NCBI RefSeq assembly: GCF_038446665.1
Contig: NZ_CP151802.1
Span: 1,736,001 to 1,800,000, forward strand
Source: Lysobacter sp. FW306-1B-D06B
GTDB taxonomy: Bacteria; Pseudomonadota; Gammaproteobacteria; Xanthomonadales; Xanthomonadaceae
Direction of reading: 5' to 3'
DNA length: 64,000 bases
The translations under genes were made by a program, and so were the position numbers. Of the stretch, positions 8,354 to 19,326 are shown piece by piece (the first letter of the stretch is position 1; each line of letters begins with the position of its first letter). The notes beneath the pieces are model-generated. The model was not told the DNA's origin, ran no database searches, and saw only the letters and a list, made by a program, of their open reading frames with translations.

Positions 8354-10273
8354 ATGTCCCTTCCCGCAACCGATTCGCGCAGCCACGGCCATGGCAAGCA
8401 GGGGCTGGCCGGCCTGGTCGTCGGCGCGATCGGCGTCGTCTTCGGCGACATCGGCACCAGCCCGCTGTACACGCTGAAGGAAGCGTTCTCGCCGCACTTC
8501 GCCCAGCAACTGGGCATGGTGGTGGACGAAGCGACCGTGCTGGGCATGCTGTCGCTGGTGTTCTGGGCGCTGATGATCGTGGTCACCCTGAAGTACGTGA
8601 CCATCATCATGCGTGCCGACAACCAGGGCGAAGGCGGCATCATGGCGCTGATGGCGCTGGCCCAGCGCACGCTGGCGAAGGGCTCGCGATCGGCCTACGT
8701 GGTGGGCATCCTGGGCATCTTCGGCGCGTCGCTGTTCTTCGGCGACAGCGTGATCACGCCGGCGATCACCGTGCTCGGCGCGGTCGAAGGCCTGGAAGTC
8801 GCCGCGCCCGGGCTGCATCGCTTCATCGTGCCGCTGGCCGTGGTCATTCTGGTGCTGGTGTTCTTCGCCCAGCGCTTTGGTACGGAGAAGGTCGGCCGCG
8901 TGTTCGGCCCGGTGATGCTGGTGTGGTTCTTCTCGCTGGCGGCGATCGGCATCTACAACATCGTCAAGGCGCCGGCCGTGATCCAGGCGCTCAATCCGTG
9001 GTGGGGCATGCAGTTCTTCATGTCGCACGGCCTCCTGTCGGTGATGATCCTGGGCGTGGTGGTGCTGGCCGTCACCGGCGGCGAGGCGCTGTACGCGGAC
9101 ATGGGCCATTTCGGCGCCCGGCCGATCCGCCACGGCTGGTACTTCATGGTGCTGCCGTGCCTGACGCTGAATTATCTGGGGCAGGGCGCCTTCGTGCTCG
9201 CGCATCCGGAGGCGGTGAAGAACCCGTTCTTCGAAGCCGTTCCACCGTGGGCGCTGTATCCGATGATCGTGCTGGCGACCATGGCGGCGGTGATCGCCTC
9301 GCAGGCGGTGATCACCGGCGCGTTCTCCGTGGCGCGGCAGGCGATGCAGCTGGGCTTCCTGCCGCGCATGCAGATCAAGCACACCTCGCACGAAACCATC
9401 GGTCAGATCTACGTGCCGGGCATCAACTGGCTGCTGATGGTAACGGTGCTGGTCGTGGTGCTGATGTTCCGCAGTTCCACCGCGCTGGCCACGGCCTACG
9501 GCATCTCGGTGTCGGCGACGATGCTGATCGACACGCTGCTGCTGGCGCTGGTCGCGCGCGCGCTGTGGCCGCGCTGGCGCACGTGGGTGCTGCCGCTGTG
9601 CTTGGTGTTCTTCATCGTCGATGTGGGCTTCGTGGTCGCCAACGGCGCGAAGTTCTTGGACGGCGCATGGTTCCCGCTGCTGCTGGGCGTGGTCGTGTTC
9701 ACGCTGCTGCGTACCTGGCGTCGTGGCCGCGAGTTGCTGCACGACGAGGTGCGCAAGGAAGGCATCGGCCTGGACAGCTTCATCCCCGGCCTGATGCTCG
9801 CACCGCCGGTGCGCGTGCCGGGCACGGCGATCTTCATGACCGCCGACAAGGGCGTGGTGCCACACGCGCTGCTGCACAACCTCAAGCACAATAAGGTGCT
9901 GCACGAGCGCAACGTCTTCCTCACGGTGGAGACGCTGAACATCCCGTACGCGCCGAGGGAAAAGCGCCTGAAGATCGAGTCGATCGCCGGAGAGGACTTC
10001 TACCGCGTGCTGATCCGCTTCGGCTTCATGGAAGTCCCCGATGTCCCGCTCGCGCTGATGCGTTCCTGCGACGCCGGCGGCACCTATTTCGACCCGATGG
10101 ACACCACGTACTTCGCCAGCCGCGAGACCGTGGTGGCCAGCCGTCACCGCGGCATGCCGATCTGGCGCGACCGGCTGTTCGCGTTCATGCACCGCAATGC
10201 GGCGCCGGCGACCGGGTTCTTCCGCATTCCGGGCAACCGGCTGGTGGAACTGGGCGCGCAGGTTGAGATCTGA
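8354..10273 (+). CDS. kup: Kup/HAK/KUP family potassium uptake protein
   Basis: 639 residues with about 12 membrane-spanning segments followed by a cytoplasmic C-terminal domain of about 170 residues. Kup imports K+ with protons across the inner membrane. The signature is near the N-terminus: [19 protein letters not shown] (about residues 28-46), then [17 protein letters not shown] and [14 protein letters not shown]. The ATG at 8354 (MSLPATDS) is preferred over an upstream GTG at 8318. It starts 39 bases after ruvA, sits between ruvA and ruvB, and runs in the same direction, so potassium uptake may be co-transcribed with recombination genes. Confidence 0.96.
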   Translation: MSLPATDSRSHGHGKQGLAGLVVGAIGVVFGDIGTSPLYTLKEAFSPHFAQQLGMVVDEATVLGMLSLVFWALMIVVTLKYVTIIMRADNQGEGGIMALMALAQRTLAKGSRSAYVVGILGIFGASLFFGDSVITPAITVLGAVEGLEVAAPGLHRFIVPLAVVILVLVFFAQRFGTEKVGRVFGPVMLVWFFSLAAIGIYNIVKAPAVIQALNPWWGMQFFMSHGLLSVMILGVVVLAVTGGEALYADMGHFGARPIRHGWYFMVLPCLTLNYLGQGAFVLAHPEAVKNPFFEAVPPWALYPMIVLATMAAVIASQAVITGAFSVARQAMQLGFLPRMQIKHTSHETIGQIYVPGINWLLMVTVLVVVLMFRSSTALATAYGISVSATMLIDTLLLALVARALWPRWRTWVLPLCLVFFIVDVGFVVANGAKFLDGAWFPLLLGVVVFTLLRTWRRGRELLHDEVRKEGIGLDSFIPGLMLAPPVRVPGTAIFMTADKGVVPHALLHNLKHNKVLHERNVFLTVETLNIPYAPREKRLKIESIAGEDFYRVLIRFGFMEVPDVPLALMRSCDAGGTYFDPMDTTYFASRETVVASRHRGMPIWRDRLFAFMHRNAAPATGFFRIPGNRLVELGAQVEI

Positions 10274-10335
10274 TGGGCGCCGGAGCGTGCCCCACGTCGC
10301 TGTGACCCACGCGCCGCGCGTGCGAACATAGGCGG

Positions 10336-11363
<1,028 letters not shown>

Positions 11364-11367
<4 letters not shown>

Positions 11368-11795
11368 CGGGCGAGACGGTTTCGGCGACGTTCAGTTGGC
11401 CGACACGCGTCTATTGGGAAGATACGGACGCCGGTGGGGTGGTTTACCACGGGCGGTACGTGGCCTTCCTGGAGCGCGCACGGACCGAATGGATGCGCGC
11501 GGAGGGTCATGGCCAGGAGGCCCTGCGAAGCGAACACGATCTGGTGTTCGCGGTGCGCGCGATGCAGATCGACTTCCTCAAGCCGGCGCGACTGGACGAT
11601 GCGCTGGCGGTGGAGGTCGAGCTGGTGGAATGCCGCCGCGCCAGCGCGGTGTTTGCACAGACGATTCGCCGCGGCGGCGATGTGCTGCTGACTGCGCAGG
11701 TGCGCGTGGCCGCGCTCGACGCCGCCGGGTTCCGCCCGCGCGGAATCCCGTCGCCGCTGCTGGAAGAGCTCAAGGCGCTCGAACGGCCGCGCTGA
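11364..11795 (+). CDS. ybgC: Tol-Pal system-associated acyl-CoA thioesterase YbgC
   Basis: 143 residues, a single hot-dog thioesterase domain. The 4-hydroxybenzoyl-CoA thioesterase-type signature is present: [30 protein letters not shown], with the catalytic Asp in EDTDAGG and the helix carrying LERARTE. YbgC hydrolyses acyl-CoA or acyl-ACP thioesters in the cytoplasm and is regularly encoded ahead of tolQ, although the Tol complex works without it. The start codon overlaps the ruvB stop by 4 bases. Confidence 0.94.
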
Positions 11796-11862
11796 CCGTA
11801 CCACCCGACAAACAAGACACACGTTGCAGACAGTCCCGCTAGACGGGCACGGAGAACCAAGC

Positions 11863-12648
11863 ATGACGCCACTGTTGACCGCGCTGCAGGCCACCTCGGT
11901 CGAAGCCCTGCCGGAAGACGCCGCAAACGCCGCAGGCGCTGCCGCGCAGGCCGTGACCGCCGGCGCCGCCGACGCCAACAGCCTCAATCTGCTGCAGCTG
12001 GTGCTGCATGCGAGCATCCCGGTCCAGCTGGTGATGCTGCTGCTGTTGTTCGGTTCGATCGCCTCGTGGGTCATCATCTTCCGCAAGAAGCGCGTGCTCG
12101 ACCGTGCCGCGCGCGAGGCCGATCAGTTCGAAGAACGCTTCTGGTCGGGCGCCGAGCTGTCCAAGCTCTACGCCGGCGCGACCGAGCGCAACCGCGAGGT
12201 CAGCGGACTGGAAGCCATCTTCGAAGCCGGCTTCCGCGAATTCAGCCGCCTGCGCCAGCGCCGCGGCGCCGACAGCCGCATGCAACTGGAAGGCGCGCAG
12301 CGCGCCATGCGCGCCACGGGTTCGCGCGAGATCGATGGCCTGGAGCACAACCTGGAGTTCCTCGCCAACGTCGGCTCGATCAGCCCATACGTGGGCCTGT
12401 TCGGCACGGTGTGGGGCATCATGATTTCGTTCCAGGGTCTGGCGAACATGAAGGAGGCGACCATCGCCACAGTCGCGCCGGGCATCTCCGAAGCGCTGGT
12501 CGCGACTGCGATGGGCTTGTTCGCGGCCATCCCGGCGGTGTGGGCCTACAACCGCTTCGCCACCAAGGTCGAGCGCATGTCGGTCCGTTACGACGCCTTC
12601 TCCGAAGAGTTCTCCTCGATCCTGCAGCGCCAGGTCGACGAAACCTAG
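11863..12648 (+). CDS. tolQ: Tol-Pal system protein TolQ
   Basis: 261 residues, ExbB/MotA/TolQ proton-channel family. TolQ forms an inner-membrane pentamer around the TolR dimer and converts proton flow into movement of TolA. Three membrane segments are visible: about 45-67 (PVQLVMLLLLFGSIASWVII), about 170-192 (with NVGSISPYVGLFGTVWGIM) and about 200-222 (SEALVATAMGLFAAIPAVWAY). A 30-residue Ala-rich N-terminus precedes the first. The ATG at 11863 is preferred to an upstream start at 11824. tolR follows after 88 bases. Confidence 0.96.
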   Translation: MTPLLTALQATSVEALPEDAANAAGAAAQAVTAGAADANSLNLLQLVLHASIPVQLVMLLLLFGSIASWVIIFRKKRVLDRAAREADQFEERFWSGAELSKLYAGATERNREVSGLEAIFEAGFREFSRLRQRRGADSRMQLEGAQRAMRATGSREIDGLEHNLEFLANVGSISPYVGLFGTVWGIMISFQGLANMKEATIATVAPGISEALVATAMGLFAAIPAVWAYNRFATKVERMSVRYDAFSEEFSSILQRQVDET

Positions 12649-12736
12649 CGCGAGTCCGTCGCAAGAGCCCGCACGCCAATGTGCGGACTCTTACTCCGCA
12701 CTGGCATCAGAAGCACCGGAACAGTAGAGGAAGGCC

Positions 12737-13186
12737 ATGGCCGGGATCACCGCGCGCCGCCATCGCAAGCGCAAGCTCAAAGCCGAGATCAACGTCGTTC
12801 CGTACATCGACGTGATGCTCGTGCTGCTCATCATCTTCATGGTCACCGCGCCCCTGCTGAACCTGGGCGTGGACATCGACCTGCCGCAGTCCAACGCCAA
12901 GTCGATCCAGGAGAAGAAGGACCCGGTCATCGTCAGCGTCGATGCGCAAGGCCATTACTTCCTGACGGTGAAGTCCGGCAGCAACGAAGCCGTCGATGCG
13001 AAGGCGCTGGAAGCCAAGGTGCGCGCGATCGTCTCGCAGAATCCGGACGTGGCGGTGTTCGTGGCCGGTGACGCCAAGGCCAATTACCAGCGGGTGATGG
13101 ACGCGCTGGTGCTCCTGCAGAGCGCCAACGTGAAGAAGGTCGGCCTGATGAGCCAACCCGACCAGGCCACCCAGGGCGGTCGCTGA
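12737..13186 (+). CDS. tolR: Tol-Pal system protein TolR
   Basis: 149 residues, ExbD/TolR family. A basic N-terminus (ARRHRKRKLKAEINVVPY) leads into the single membrane helix IDVMLVLLIIFMVTAPLL, with the essential proton-carrying Asp at residue 25. The rest is a periplasmic domain thought to contact peptidoglycan. Partner of TolQ and TolA. An AGAGGAAGG ribosome site lies just before the ATG. The stop overlaps the tolA start by one base (TGATG). Confidence 0.96.
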   Translation: MAGITARRHRKRKLKAEINVVPYIDVMLVLLIIFMVTAPLLNLGVDIDLPQSNAKSIQEKKDPVIVSVDAQGHYFLTVKSGSNEAVDAKALEAKVRAIVSQNPDVAVFVAGDAKANYQRVMDALVLLQSANVKKVGLMSQPDQATQGGR

Positions 13187-14157
13187 TGCGCGAGTCGCGC
13201 GCCGACACCACGCAGGCGATCGTCTGGGCGCTGCTGCTGCATGTGTTCCTGTTCGGACTGATGTTCATCGGTCTGTTCTGGACGCGTGCCACGGCGCCGG
13301 TGTCCGTGGCCGGCTCGCCGGTCTCGGCCGAGTTGATCGACGCCAACGCTCTGTCGCCGGCGATGCAGCGCACGCTGCGCAACCGGCCCAAGCCGATCGA
13401 AGACGTGCCGCCGCCGCCAGAACCCGAGGACACCGCGCCGCTTCCGCAGCCCTTGCCGGAGCCGGTGCCGCAGGATGCGGTCGCGCCGCCGCAGCAGCAG
13501 GCGCAGGACTTCATCCCGGTGCCCGACACCGAGAACCAGGAGGCGGTGGTCGAAACGCTGACCCCGACGCCGGCCGAGGAAAAGAAGGCGCAGGAACTCA
13601 AGCGCAAGCAGGAGCAGGTCGACCTGACCGAGCAGAAGCGCCAGCAGCAAGTCGAACAGCAGCGCCGCCTGGCCGAACAGCAGGACCAGGAGCGCCAGCA
13701 GAAGCTCGCCGACATCCGCAAGAAGCGCGAACAGGCCGCCCGCGAGGCCAATCTGGCCGAGCAGCGCCTGCGCCAGATCGCCGACGTCCGCGCCCGCCAG
13801 TCCTCGAGCGAGACCGCGCCCAGCACCGGTTCCAGCGACGCCAGCCCGCCCCCGGGCAACAACGGCGCCGACGCCGGCCTCAAGGCCCGCTACGCCGCGG
13901 CGCTCCAAGAGGCGATCCTCGCCAAATGGACGCGGCCGGAGACGGTGCCGGTCGGCGCGCGCTGTCGGCTGGTGATCCGCCAACTCCCGGGCGGGCAGGT
14001 GATGAGTGCGGAAGTGTCATCGCCCTGCGCCTACGATGAGCAGGGTCGCCGCTCGATCGAGGCGGCCGTGCTCAAGGCCCAGCCCTTGCCCTTCGCCGGC
14101 TTCGAGTCGGTGTTCGAACGCAATCTCACGCTGAACTTCACCGCCGAGGACCGCTGA
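13186..14157 (+). CDS. tolA: Cell envelope integrity protein TolA
   Basis: 323 residues with the three-part plan of TolA. Domain I is one membrane helix near the N-terminus (about 11-33, [20 protein letters not shown]). Domain II is a Pro-rich stretch (about 60-110) and then a long Gln/Glu/Lys/Arg-rich helix (about 125-200) that spans the periplasm. Domain III (about 225-323) holds the C-terminal globular fold with conserved cysteines in GARCRLVI and SSPCAYDEQ. It reaches TolB and Pal at the outer membrane during cell division. It is shorter than E. coli TolA, mostly in domain II. Confidence 0.94.
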   Translation: MRESRADTTQAIVWALLLHVFLFGLMFIGLFWTRATAPVSVAGSPVSAELIDANALSPAMQRTLRNRPKPIEDVPPPPEPEDTAPLPQPLPEPVPQDAVAPPQQQAQDFIPVPDTENQEAVVETLTPTPAEEKKAQELKRKQEQVDLTEQKRQQQVEQQRRLAEQQDQERQQKLADIRKKREQAAREANLAEQRLRQIADVRARQSSSETAPSTGSSDASPPPGNNGADAGLKARYAAALQEAILAKWTRPETVPVGARCRLVIRQLPGGQVMSAEVSSPCAYDEQGRRSIEAAVLKAQPLPFAGFESVFERNLTLNFTAEDR

Positions 14158-14321
14158 GCGGTCCAGGCTTGGGTCCCGGTCGGCCCCGCTGGCCGGGAAG
14201 GAGTCGCGGGCAGGGTTCAGTTTTGAGCCGGCGTTCACCTGCCGGCGTTAACAATTACAAAGCTGAACGGATTGTCCCTGCGCCGATCCGCCCAACGAAT
14301 GGATTGATGACTGGAGTGCCG

Positions 14322-15638
14322 ATGAAACGATCCCTCGCCTGGCTGGCCTCGCTGCTTGCCCTCCTGCTGCCCCTGTCCGCCGCCGCCCAGCAAGGGTTGG
14401 AGATCGACATCGTCGGCGGCAACGCCGCGGCCTTGCCGATCGTCGTGGTGCCCATGCCCTACCAGGGCAGTGCCGCCGCGCCGCAGACGGACGTCGCCGA
14501 GGTGGTCACCGCCGACCTGGCGCGTTCGGGCCAGTTCCGCCCACTGCCGGTCAACGACATCACCGAGAAGCCCACCCGCGGCGGCGAGATCAATTACCCG
14601 ACGTGGCGTGCGCTCAACCAGGACTACATCGTGGTGGGCCGCGTGCTCGACGCCGGCGCCGGCAGCTACCGCGTGGAGTACGAGCTGTTCGACGTGGCCA
14701 AGCAGCAGCGCCTGCTGGGTTTCGCACTGACCGCTCGCGCCAACGCGATGCGCGACGTCGCGCACCAGATCGCGGATGCGGTGTACGAGAAGATCACCGG
14801 CGTGCGTGGCGCGTTCTTTACCCGCATCGCCTACGTCACGGCCACCGGTACCGGTCGCGGTGCGCAGTACGCACTGATGGTCGCCGACTCCGACGGCTTC
14901 AACCCGCAGACCGTGGTGCGCTCGCCCGAGCCGCTGCTGTCGCCGTCGTGGAGTCCGGACGGCAACCGCCTCGCGTACGTGAGCTTCGAAGGCGGCAGCT
15001 CGTCGATCTACATCCAGAACATCGCCACCGGTGCGCGTGAGCTGGTCGCCAAGTACCGGGGCATCAACGGTGCGCCGTCGTTCTCGCCGGACGGTCGCCG
15101 ACTGGCGCTGACCCTCTCGCGCAGCGGCAATCCCGAGATCTATGTGATGGACCTGGGCAGCAAGGCACTGACGCAGCTGACCAACCACTTCTCCATCGAC
15201 ACCGAACCGACCTGGAGTGCCGACGGCGGCACGATCTACTTCACGTCCGACCGCGGTGGCCGTCCGCAGATCTATTCGGTTCCGTCCACCGGCGGCAGCG
15301 CCACCCGTGTGACCTTCCAGGGAAGCTACAACGCCAGCGCCAGCGTGTCGGCCGATGGCAAGAAGATCGCCACCGCCCAGGGCGCCGGCAACAACTACCG
15401 CATCGCCCTGATGGACAGCACGCTGGGCGCTGCGCGCTGGAGCACACTTTCGCCCGGTTCCCTCGACGAGTCGCCCAGCTTTGCACCTAACGGCGCAATG
15501 ATCCTTTATGCTGCGCGCGAGGGCCGCCGGGGCGTGCTCTACGCCGTTTCGTCCGATGCCCGGGTGCGCCAGCGCCTGGTGCTTGCGGATGGGGACGTGC
15601 GTGAGCCCGCCTGGGGGCCGTTCCGTTTGCCGCGTTGA
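14322..15638 (+). CDS. tolB: Tol-Pal system beta-propeller protein TolB
   Basis: 438 residues. A clear signal peptide [20 protein letters not shown] ends near residue 22, giving a periplasmic protein. The N-terminal domain (about 25-160) contains [18 protein letters not shown] and [10 protein letters not shown]; the C-terminal six-bladed propeller shows repeated SPDG(N/R)RLA units ([46 protein letters not shown]). TolB binds Pal and TolA and takes part in outer membrane constriction. The start at 14322 was set by the signal peptide; the open frame upstream to 14169 has no family similarity. The 164-base gap after tolA may hold its own promoter. Confidence 0.97.
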   Translation: MKRSLAWLASLLALLLPLSAAAQQGLEIDIVGGNAAALPIVVVPMPYQGSAAAPQTDVAEVVTADLARSGQFRPLPVNDITEKPTRGGEINYPTWRALNQDYIVVGRVLDAGAGSYRVEYELFDVAKQQRLLGFALTARANAMRDVAHQIADAVYEKITGVRGAFFTRIAYVTATGTGRGAQYALMVADSDGFNPQTVVRSPEPLLSPSWSPDGNRLAYVSFEGGSSSIYIQNIATGARELVAKYRGINGAPSFSPDGRRLALTLSRSGNPEIYVMDLGSKALTQLTNHFSIDTEPTWSADGGTIYFTSDRGGRPQIYSVPSTGGSATRVTFQGSYNASASVSADGKKIATAQGAGNNYRIALMDSTLGAARWSTLSPGSLDESPSFAPNGAMILYAAREGRRGVLYAVSSDARVRQRLVLADGDVREPAWGPFRLPR

Positions 15639-15707
15639 TATGACGATAGCGGTGTATTGATTACAGCTGTTCGCCCCGAACTGTCCCCGATTTGACGAGG
15701 AAGAACC

Positions 15708-16217
15708 ATGAATAACACGACTCGCATCCTGCTCGCCGCCGTGCTTTGCACCGCGGCCGTGGCCTGCTCCAAGAAGGTCAAGGAAACCCCTCCGACCGAA
15801 ACCGCCCCGGCCCCGGCCCCCGTCGAGCAGCCTGCCACGTCGGGCGTCTACGGCCCGAACGATCTGGACACCGACGCTTGCCTGCGCCAGCGCGTGGTGT
15901 ACTTCGACTTCGACCAGGACACCCTGCGTCCGGAGTTCCAGGCCATCGTCGGCTGCCATGCCAAGTACCTGCGTGACCGTCCGTCCTCGCGTATGACCCT
16001 CGAAGGTCACGCCGACGAGCGCGGCAGCCGCGAATACAACCTGGGCCTGGGCGAGCGCCGCGGCAATGCCGTGTCGTCGGCCATCCAGGCCAACGGTGGT
16101 TCGGGCAGCCAGATCACCGTGACCAGCTACGGCGAAGAGCGCCCGGTCTGCACCGACTCCAACGAGGACTGCTGGGCCAAGAACCGTCGCGTCGAGATCG
16201 TCTACACCGCTAAGTAA
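15708..16217 (+). CDS. pal: Peptidoglycan-associated lipoprotein Pal
   Basis: 169 residues. A lipoprotein signal peptide ends in AAVAC, so Cys20 should be lipidated and the protein anchored in the outer membrane. A Pro/Thr/Ala linker follows. The OmpA-like domain (about 60-169) contains YFDFDQDTLRPEF, LEGHADERGSREYNLGLGER and the C-terminal NRRVEIVY, including the Asp and Arg that bind diaminopimelate in peptidoglycan. An AGGAAG ribosome site precedes the ATG. Partner of TolB; cpoB follows within 10 bases. Confidence 0.97.
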   Translation: MNNTTRILLAAVLCTAAVACSKKVKETPPTETAPAPAPVEQPATSGVYGPNDLDTDACLRQRVVYFDFDQDTLRPEFQAIVGCHAKYLRDRPSSRMTLEGHADERGSREYNLGLGERRGNAVSSAIQANGGSGSQITVTSYGEERPVCTDSNEDCWAKNRRVEIVYTAK

Positions 16218-16226
16218 GCGTTGACG

Positions 16227-17030
16227 ATGATCCGCAAGACCGTACTCGTCATGGCATTCGCGGCGACCTTCGTGGTCGCCGCGCCTGCTGTCGCCCAGCG
16301 CGCCAGCCTGGCCGACCGCGTGACTGTTCTCGAACAGCAGGCGGCTAACAACCAGGGCAACGTGGACCTGCTCAACCAGGTCTCGGCGCTGCGCAACGAG
16401 GTCCAGGCCCTGCGTTCGCAGGTCGAGGAGTTGCAGCAGCAGAATCAACAACTGCTGCAGAGTTCCAAGGCCCAGTACCTGGACCTGGACGGTCGCATCA
16501 ACCGGTTGGAGAGTGGCGCGGTCGTCCCGCCCGCTCCCAACGCGGCCCCGGCGCCGGCGGGCAAGCCCGCCGCGCCGTCGGCCGCCGCCAAGGACCGCCC
16601 TCCGGCGGTCTACGGCGACAAGGGCGCGATCGCCAAGAGCGCCGACGAGCGCGTCGCCTACGACGCCGCGTTCAACGCCCTGAAGGCCGGCGACTACGTC
16701 GAATCGGCCCGCCTGTTCCAGGCCTTCATCGAGACCCACCCCGAGGGTGCCTACACGCCCAACGCGCTGTACTGGCTGGGCGAGAGCTACTACGTCACCC
16801 AGAACTACCAGATGGCGCAGGTGCAGTTCCAGTCGCTGCTGGACCGCTACCCGACCCACGACAAGGCCCCGGGCGCCATGCTCAAGATCGGCTTGTCGCA
16901 GTTCAACCAGAAGCAGGTCGAGGCCGCCGAGCGCACGCTCGCCGAGGTCTCCACGAAGTACCCCGGCACCGACGCCGCCCGCACCGCCAGCGACCGCCTC
17001 AACGCGATCCAGCTCGGCCGGCTGCGCTGA
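16227..17030 (+). CDS. cpoB: Cell division coordinator CpoB (YbgF)
   Basis: 267 residues. A signal peptide (MIRKTVLVMAFAATFVVAAP, cut after AVAQ) sends it to the periplasm. Residues about 25-95 form the coiled coil that trimerises the protein (repeats such as EQQAANNQGNVDLLNQVSAL). An Ala/Pro linker follows, then TPR repeats from about 145 on (YDAAFNALKAGDYVESARLF, PNALYWLGESYYVTQNYQMA). CpoB links PBP1b activity with Tol-dependent constriction in E. coli; a PBP1b gene is present at 38 kb. The TTG at 16221 is also in frame but the ATG at 16227 is the likelier start. Confidence 0.94.
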   Translation: MIRKTVLVMAFAATFVVAAPAVAQRASLADRVTVLEQQAANNQGNVDLLNQVSALRNEVQALRSQVEELQQQNQQLLQSSKAQYLDLDGRINRLESGAVVPPAPNAAPAPAGKPAAPSAAAKDRPPAVYGDKGAIAKSADERVAYDAAFNALKAGDYVESARLFQAFIETHPEGAYTPNALYWLGESYYVTQNYQMAQVQFQSLLDRYPTHDKAPGAMLKIGLSQFNQKQVEAAERTLAEVSTKYPGTDAARTASDRLNAIQLGRLR

Positions 17031-17035
17031 TCCGC

Positions 17036-17041
17036 TAAAAT
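17036..17041 (+). promoter_or_regulatory. Candidate -10 box (TAAAAT) 6 nt before queE
   Basis: GCTAAAATGGCGGCATG: the hexamer ends 6 bases before the queE ATG and no Shine-Dalgarno lies between. Transcription from it would give a leaderless mRNA. Confidence 0.45.
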
Positions 17042-17047
17042 GGCGGC

Positions 17048-17725
17048 ATGAACGCCGTCCCCCTCGATGCGGCCGCCGCATCGCCCGACCGGCTGCGCAT
17101 CACCGAAATCTTCCTGTCCCTGCAGGGCGAGGCCCGTGCTATCGGCTGGCCGACCGTCTTCGTGCGCCTGACCGGTTGTCCGCTGCGCTGCCAATACTGC
17201 GACACCGCCTACGCCTTCCACGGCGGGGAGTGGCGGCAGATCGACGACATCCTGGCCGAGGTCGCCCAGCACGGCGCCCGCCACGTCTGCGTGACCGGCG
17301 GCGAGCCGCTCGCCCAGAAGCGCTGCATCGGATTGCTCGAGCGCCTGTGCGATGCCGGCTATGAGGTCTCGCTGGAAACTTCGGGCGCGATCGACATCGC
17401 CGACGTCGACCTGCGCGTTTCGCGCGTGCTCGACATCAAGACGCCGGGCTCGATGGAAGTGCACCGCAACCTGTGGTCCAACCTGCCGCTGCTGACGCCG
17501 CACGATCAGGTGAAGTTCGTGATCTGCTCGCGCGAGGATTACGACTGGGCGAAAGGTATTGTGGCGGAGCACCGGCTGACCGAGGTCTGCGACGTGCTGT
17601 TCTCGCCCAGCTTCACTCAGATCAAGCCGAGCGACCTGGCCGACTGGATCGTCGCCGACAAACTGCCGGTGCGTTTCCAGCTGCAATTGCACAAGATCCT
17701 GTGGAATGACGAGCCCGGCCGCTGA
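17048..17725 (+). CDS. queE: 7-carboxy-7-deazaguanine synthase QueE
   Basis: 225 residues, radical SAM enzyme. It rearranges carboxytetrahydropterin to 7-carboxy-7-deazaguanine on the way to preQ0 and queuosine. The cluster-binding motif is GCPLRCQYCDTAYAF, with Cys in CxxxCxxC spacing (about residues 43-50). ITEIFLSLQGEARAIGWPTVFVRLTG before it and VCVTGGEPLAQKRC after it are typical. It follows cpoB by 17 bases; queC, the next enzyme, starts 24 bases after its stop. queD and queF are not in the window. Confidence 0.96.
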   Translation: MNAVPLDAAAASPDRLRITEIFLSLQGEARAIGWPTVFVRLTGCPLRCQYCDTAYAFHGGEWRQIDDILAEVAQHGARHVCVTGGEPLAQKRCIGLLERLCDAGYEVSLETSGAIDIADVDLRVSRVLDIKTPGSMEVHRNLWSNLPLLTPHDQVKFVICSREDYDWAKGIVAEHRLTEVCDVLFSPSFTQIKPSDLADWIVADKLPVRFQLQLHKILWNDEPGR

Positions 17726-17749
17726 GCCGGCTCGTATTGAAGGAACCCC

Positions 17750-18448
17750 ATGAAGAACGCCGTCGTCCTGGTATCGGGCGGGATGGACTCCGCCGTCGTC
17801 GTCGCCATCGCCCGCGCGCAGGGCTTCGCCGTGCATGCGCTGAGCGTGCGGTACGGCCAGCGCCACACGTCCGAACTCGACGCTGCCGACCGCGTCGCGA
17901 CGTCGCTCGGCGCCGTCGCGCACAAGACGGTGAACGTCGACCTGCGCAGCATCGGCGGCTCCGCGCTCACCGACGAATCGATCCTCGTGCCCACCGATGC
18001 CGACGGCCACGCGGTCGGACAGGCGGCGGTGAAGGACGCCATTCCCGTCACGTACGTGCCCGCGCGCAACACCATCATGCTGTCCATCGCGCTGGGCTGG
18101 GCCGAAGTGCTCGGCGCCAACGACATCTTTTGCGGCGTCAATGCCGTGGATTATTCGGGCTATCCGGACTGCCGGCCGGAGTTCATCGACGCGTTCGAGA
18201 AGCTGGCCAACCTGGCCACGAAGGCCGGCGTGGAGGGCGCGGGCCTGCGCGTGCACGCTCCTCTGCAGTTCATGAGCAAGGCCGACATCGTGCGCGAGGG
18301 CGTGCGCCTGGGCGTGGATTTCGCGCAGACCGTTTCCTGCTACCAGGCCGACGACGAAGGCCGCGCCTGCGGCCACTGTGACGCCTGCCGCCTGCGTGCC
18401 GAAGGCTTCACTGCGGCCGGCATGCCCGACCCCACGCGTTACGCCTGA
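17750..18448 (+). CDS. queC: 7-cyano-7-deazaguanine synthase QueC
   Basis: 232 residues. QueC uses ATP and ammonia to turn carboxydeazaguanine into preQ0. The PP-loop [10 protein letters not shown] lies at about residues 9-18, and the C-terminal zinc site is formed by Cys residues in [38 protein letters not shown] and [17 protein letters not shown] are family blocks. The start is preceded by GAAGGAAC. It lies directly behind queE and before tRNA-Lys, a known arrangement in pseudomonads and xanthomonads. Confidence 0.97.
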   Translation: MKNAVVLVSGGMDSAVVVAIARAQGFAVHALSVRYGQRHTSELDAADRVATSLGAVAHKTVNVDLRSIGGSALTDESILVPTDADGHAVGQAAVKDAIPVTYVPARNTIMLSIALGWAEVLGANDIFCGVNAVDYSGYPDCRPEFIDAFEKLANLATKAGVEGAGLRVHAPLQFMSKADIVREGVRLGVDFAQTVSCYQADDEGRACGHCDACRLRAEGFTAAGMPDPTRYA

Positions 18449-18490
18449 ATCTTCCCGGCGCGTCGCCTGCACCGTCACGGCGGCCTGCGC

Positions 18491-18496
18491 TAGAAT
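18491..18496 (+). promoter_or_regulatory. Candidate -10 box (TAGAAT) for tRNA-Lys
   Basis: GCTAGAATGC lies 63 bases before the tRNA. The -35 region 17 bases upstream (TGCACC) is weak. Confidence 0.4.
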
Positions 18497-18559
18497 GCAC
18501 GCCCCGGCGCAACGTCGGGCCCGCGCGCCGCATCGCGGTCGCGCCGATCTTCAAAACGT

Positions 18560-18635
18560 GGGCCGTTAGCTCAGTCGGTAGAGCATCGGACTTTTAATCC
18601 GCTGGTCGATGGTTCGAATCCATCACGGCCCACCA
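18560..18635 (+). tRNA. tRNA-Lys(UUU)
   Basis: 76 bases with CCA encoded. The acceptor stem GGGCCGT pairs perfectly with ACGGCCC, the T arm is GATGG-TTCGAAT-CCATC, and the loop CTTTTAA gives anticodon TTT (18593-18595). The top of the anticodon stem appears to have a T-C mismatch (18586 with 18602). It reads AAA and AAG codons. A scar of secretion genes begins about 530 bases downstream, which fits tRNA genes being integration points. Confidence 0.97.
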
Positions 18636-19164
18636 TCCTTCAGCAGACCGCCGCTTCCGCAAGGCACCGTGTTGCGGTGGAGCACGCGTCACATCGGCGC
18701 GGCACGGGTCGGTTCGAGTTCGCTATGCGGCTGGCCAGCCTGGGCAACCGGGGCGCTGAGCTAGTGGAAGGCCTGCCGGGAATTGCCGCGCACTTCGAGC
18801 GTGGCGATGTTTAGGCAGTGGGTTTCGACACAGGCATGCACTCCGCGCCCACAGACACCCGCGAGACAGCGCGCCGAGGCGCCCGCTGAATTCTTCCGTG
18901 CGCCCGAAGATGCAGGTCGAGACCGCGGCGGCGTGTGGCGTGCCAAACGCGAGCCTTCGAGCCTGCGCTGCCGGTGGACCGCACTGCAACTAAGGCTCGA
19001 TCGAACATTCGGAATCGTCTGATATGCACTCCGGGCGTGCCGTTGGTAATTTCGGCTTCAGATGAATAGCCATTCATCTCGCGGCAAAGTGTCCACGCAA
19101 AAGCATGGAATAGCTCCATGCCTGACACCGATGCGGCGCTCACCAAATGTGCAGGATGCAGGCA
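18636..19164. other. Gene-poor stretch between tRNA-Lys and the tssB fragment
   Basis: 529 bases. Several short open frames exist on both strands, but none shows a family motif, a ribosome site or consistent codon use. One short minus-strand reading (around 18765-18835, NIATLEVRGNSRQAFH then stop) looks protein-like and may be another decayed fragment; I could not identify it. A GCAGG sequence just before 19165 could be the old ribosome site of tssB. Confidence 0.5.
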
Positions 19165-19326
19165 ATGAACAACAAGAAGACTGGATCGGTAGCACCGACC
19201 GAGCGCATCAATATCAAGTACGTGCCGGCAACCGGCGACCAGAAGGCTGAAATCGAGCTTCCGCTGAAGCTGATGGTAGTCGGCGACTTCAAAGGTCACG
19301 ACGAAAGCGAAGCGCTGGAAGAGCGC
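19165..19326 (+). pseudogene. tssB: tssB (type VI sheath small subunit), 5' fragment
   Basis: The first 54 residues match the start of TssB/VipA/ImpB: TERINIKYVPATGDQKAEIE, then LPLKLMVVGDFKGHDE and EALEER. TssB with TssC forms the contractile sheath. Similarity stops sharply after about base 19326, where sequence of an inverted vgrG piece begins; TssB is normally about 160-170 residues. The original start codon seems intact. Seen: the fragment and the junction. Inferred: a rearrangement destroyed a former type VI locus. Confidence 0.75.
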
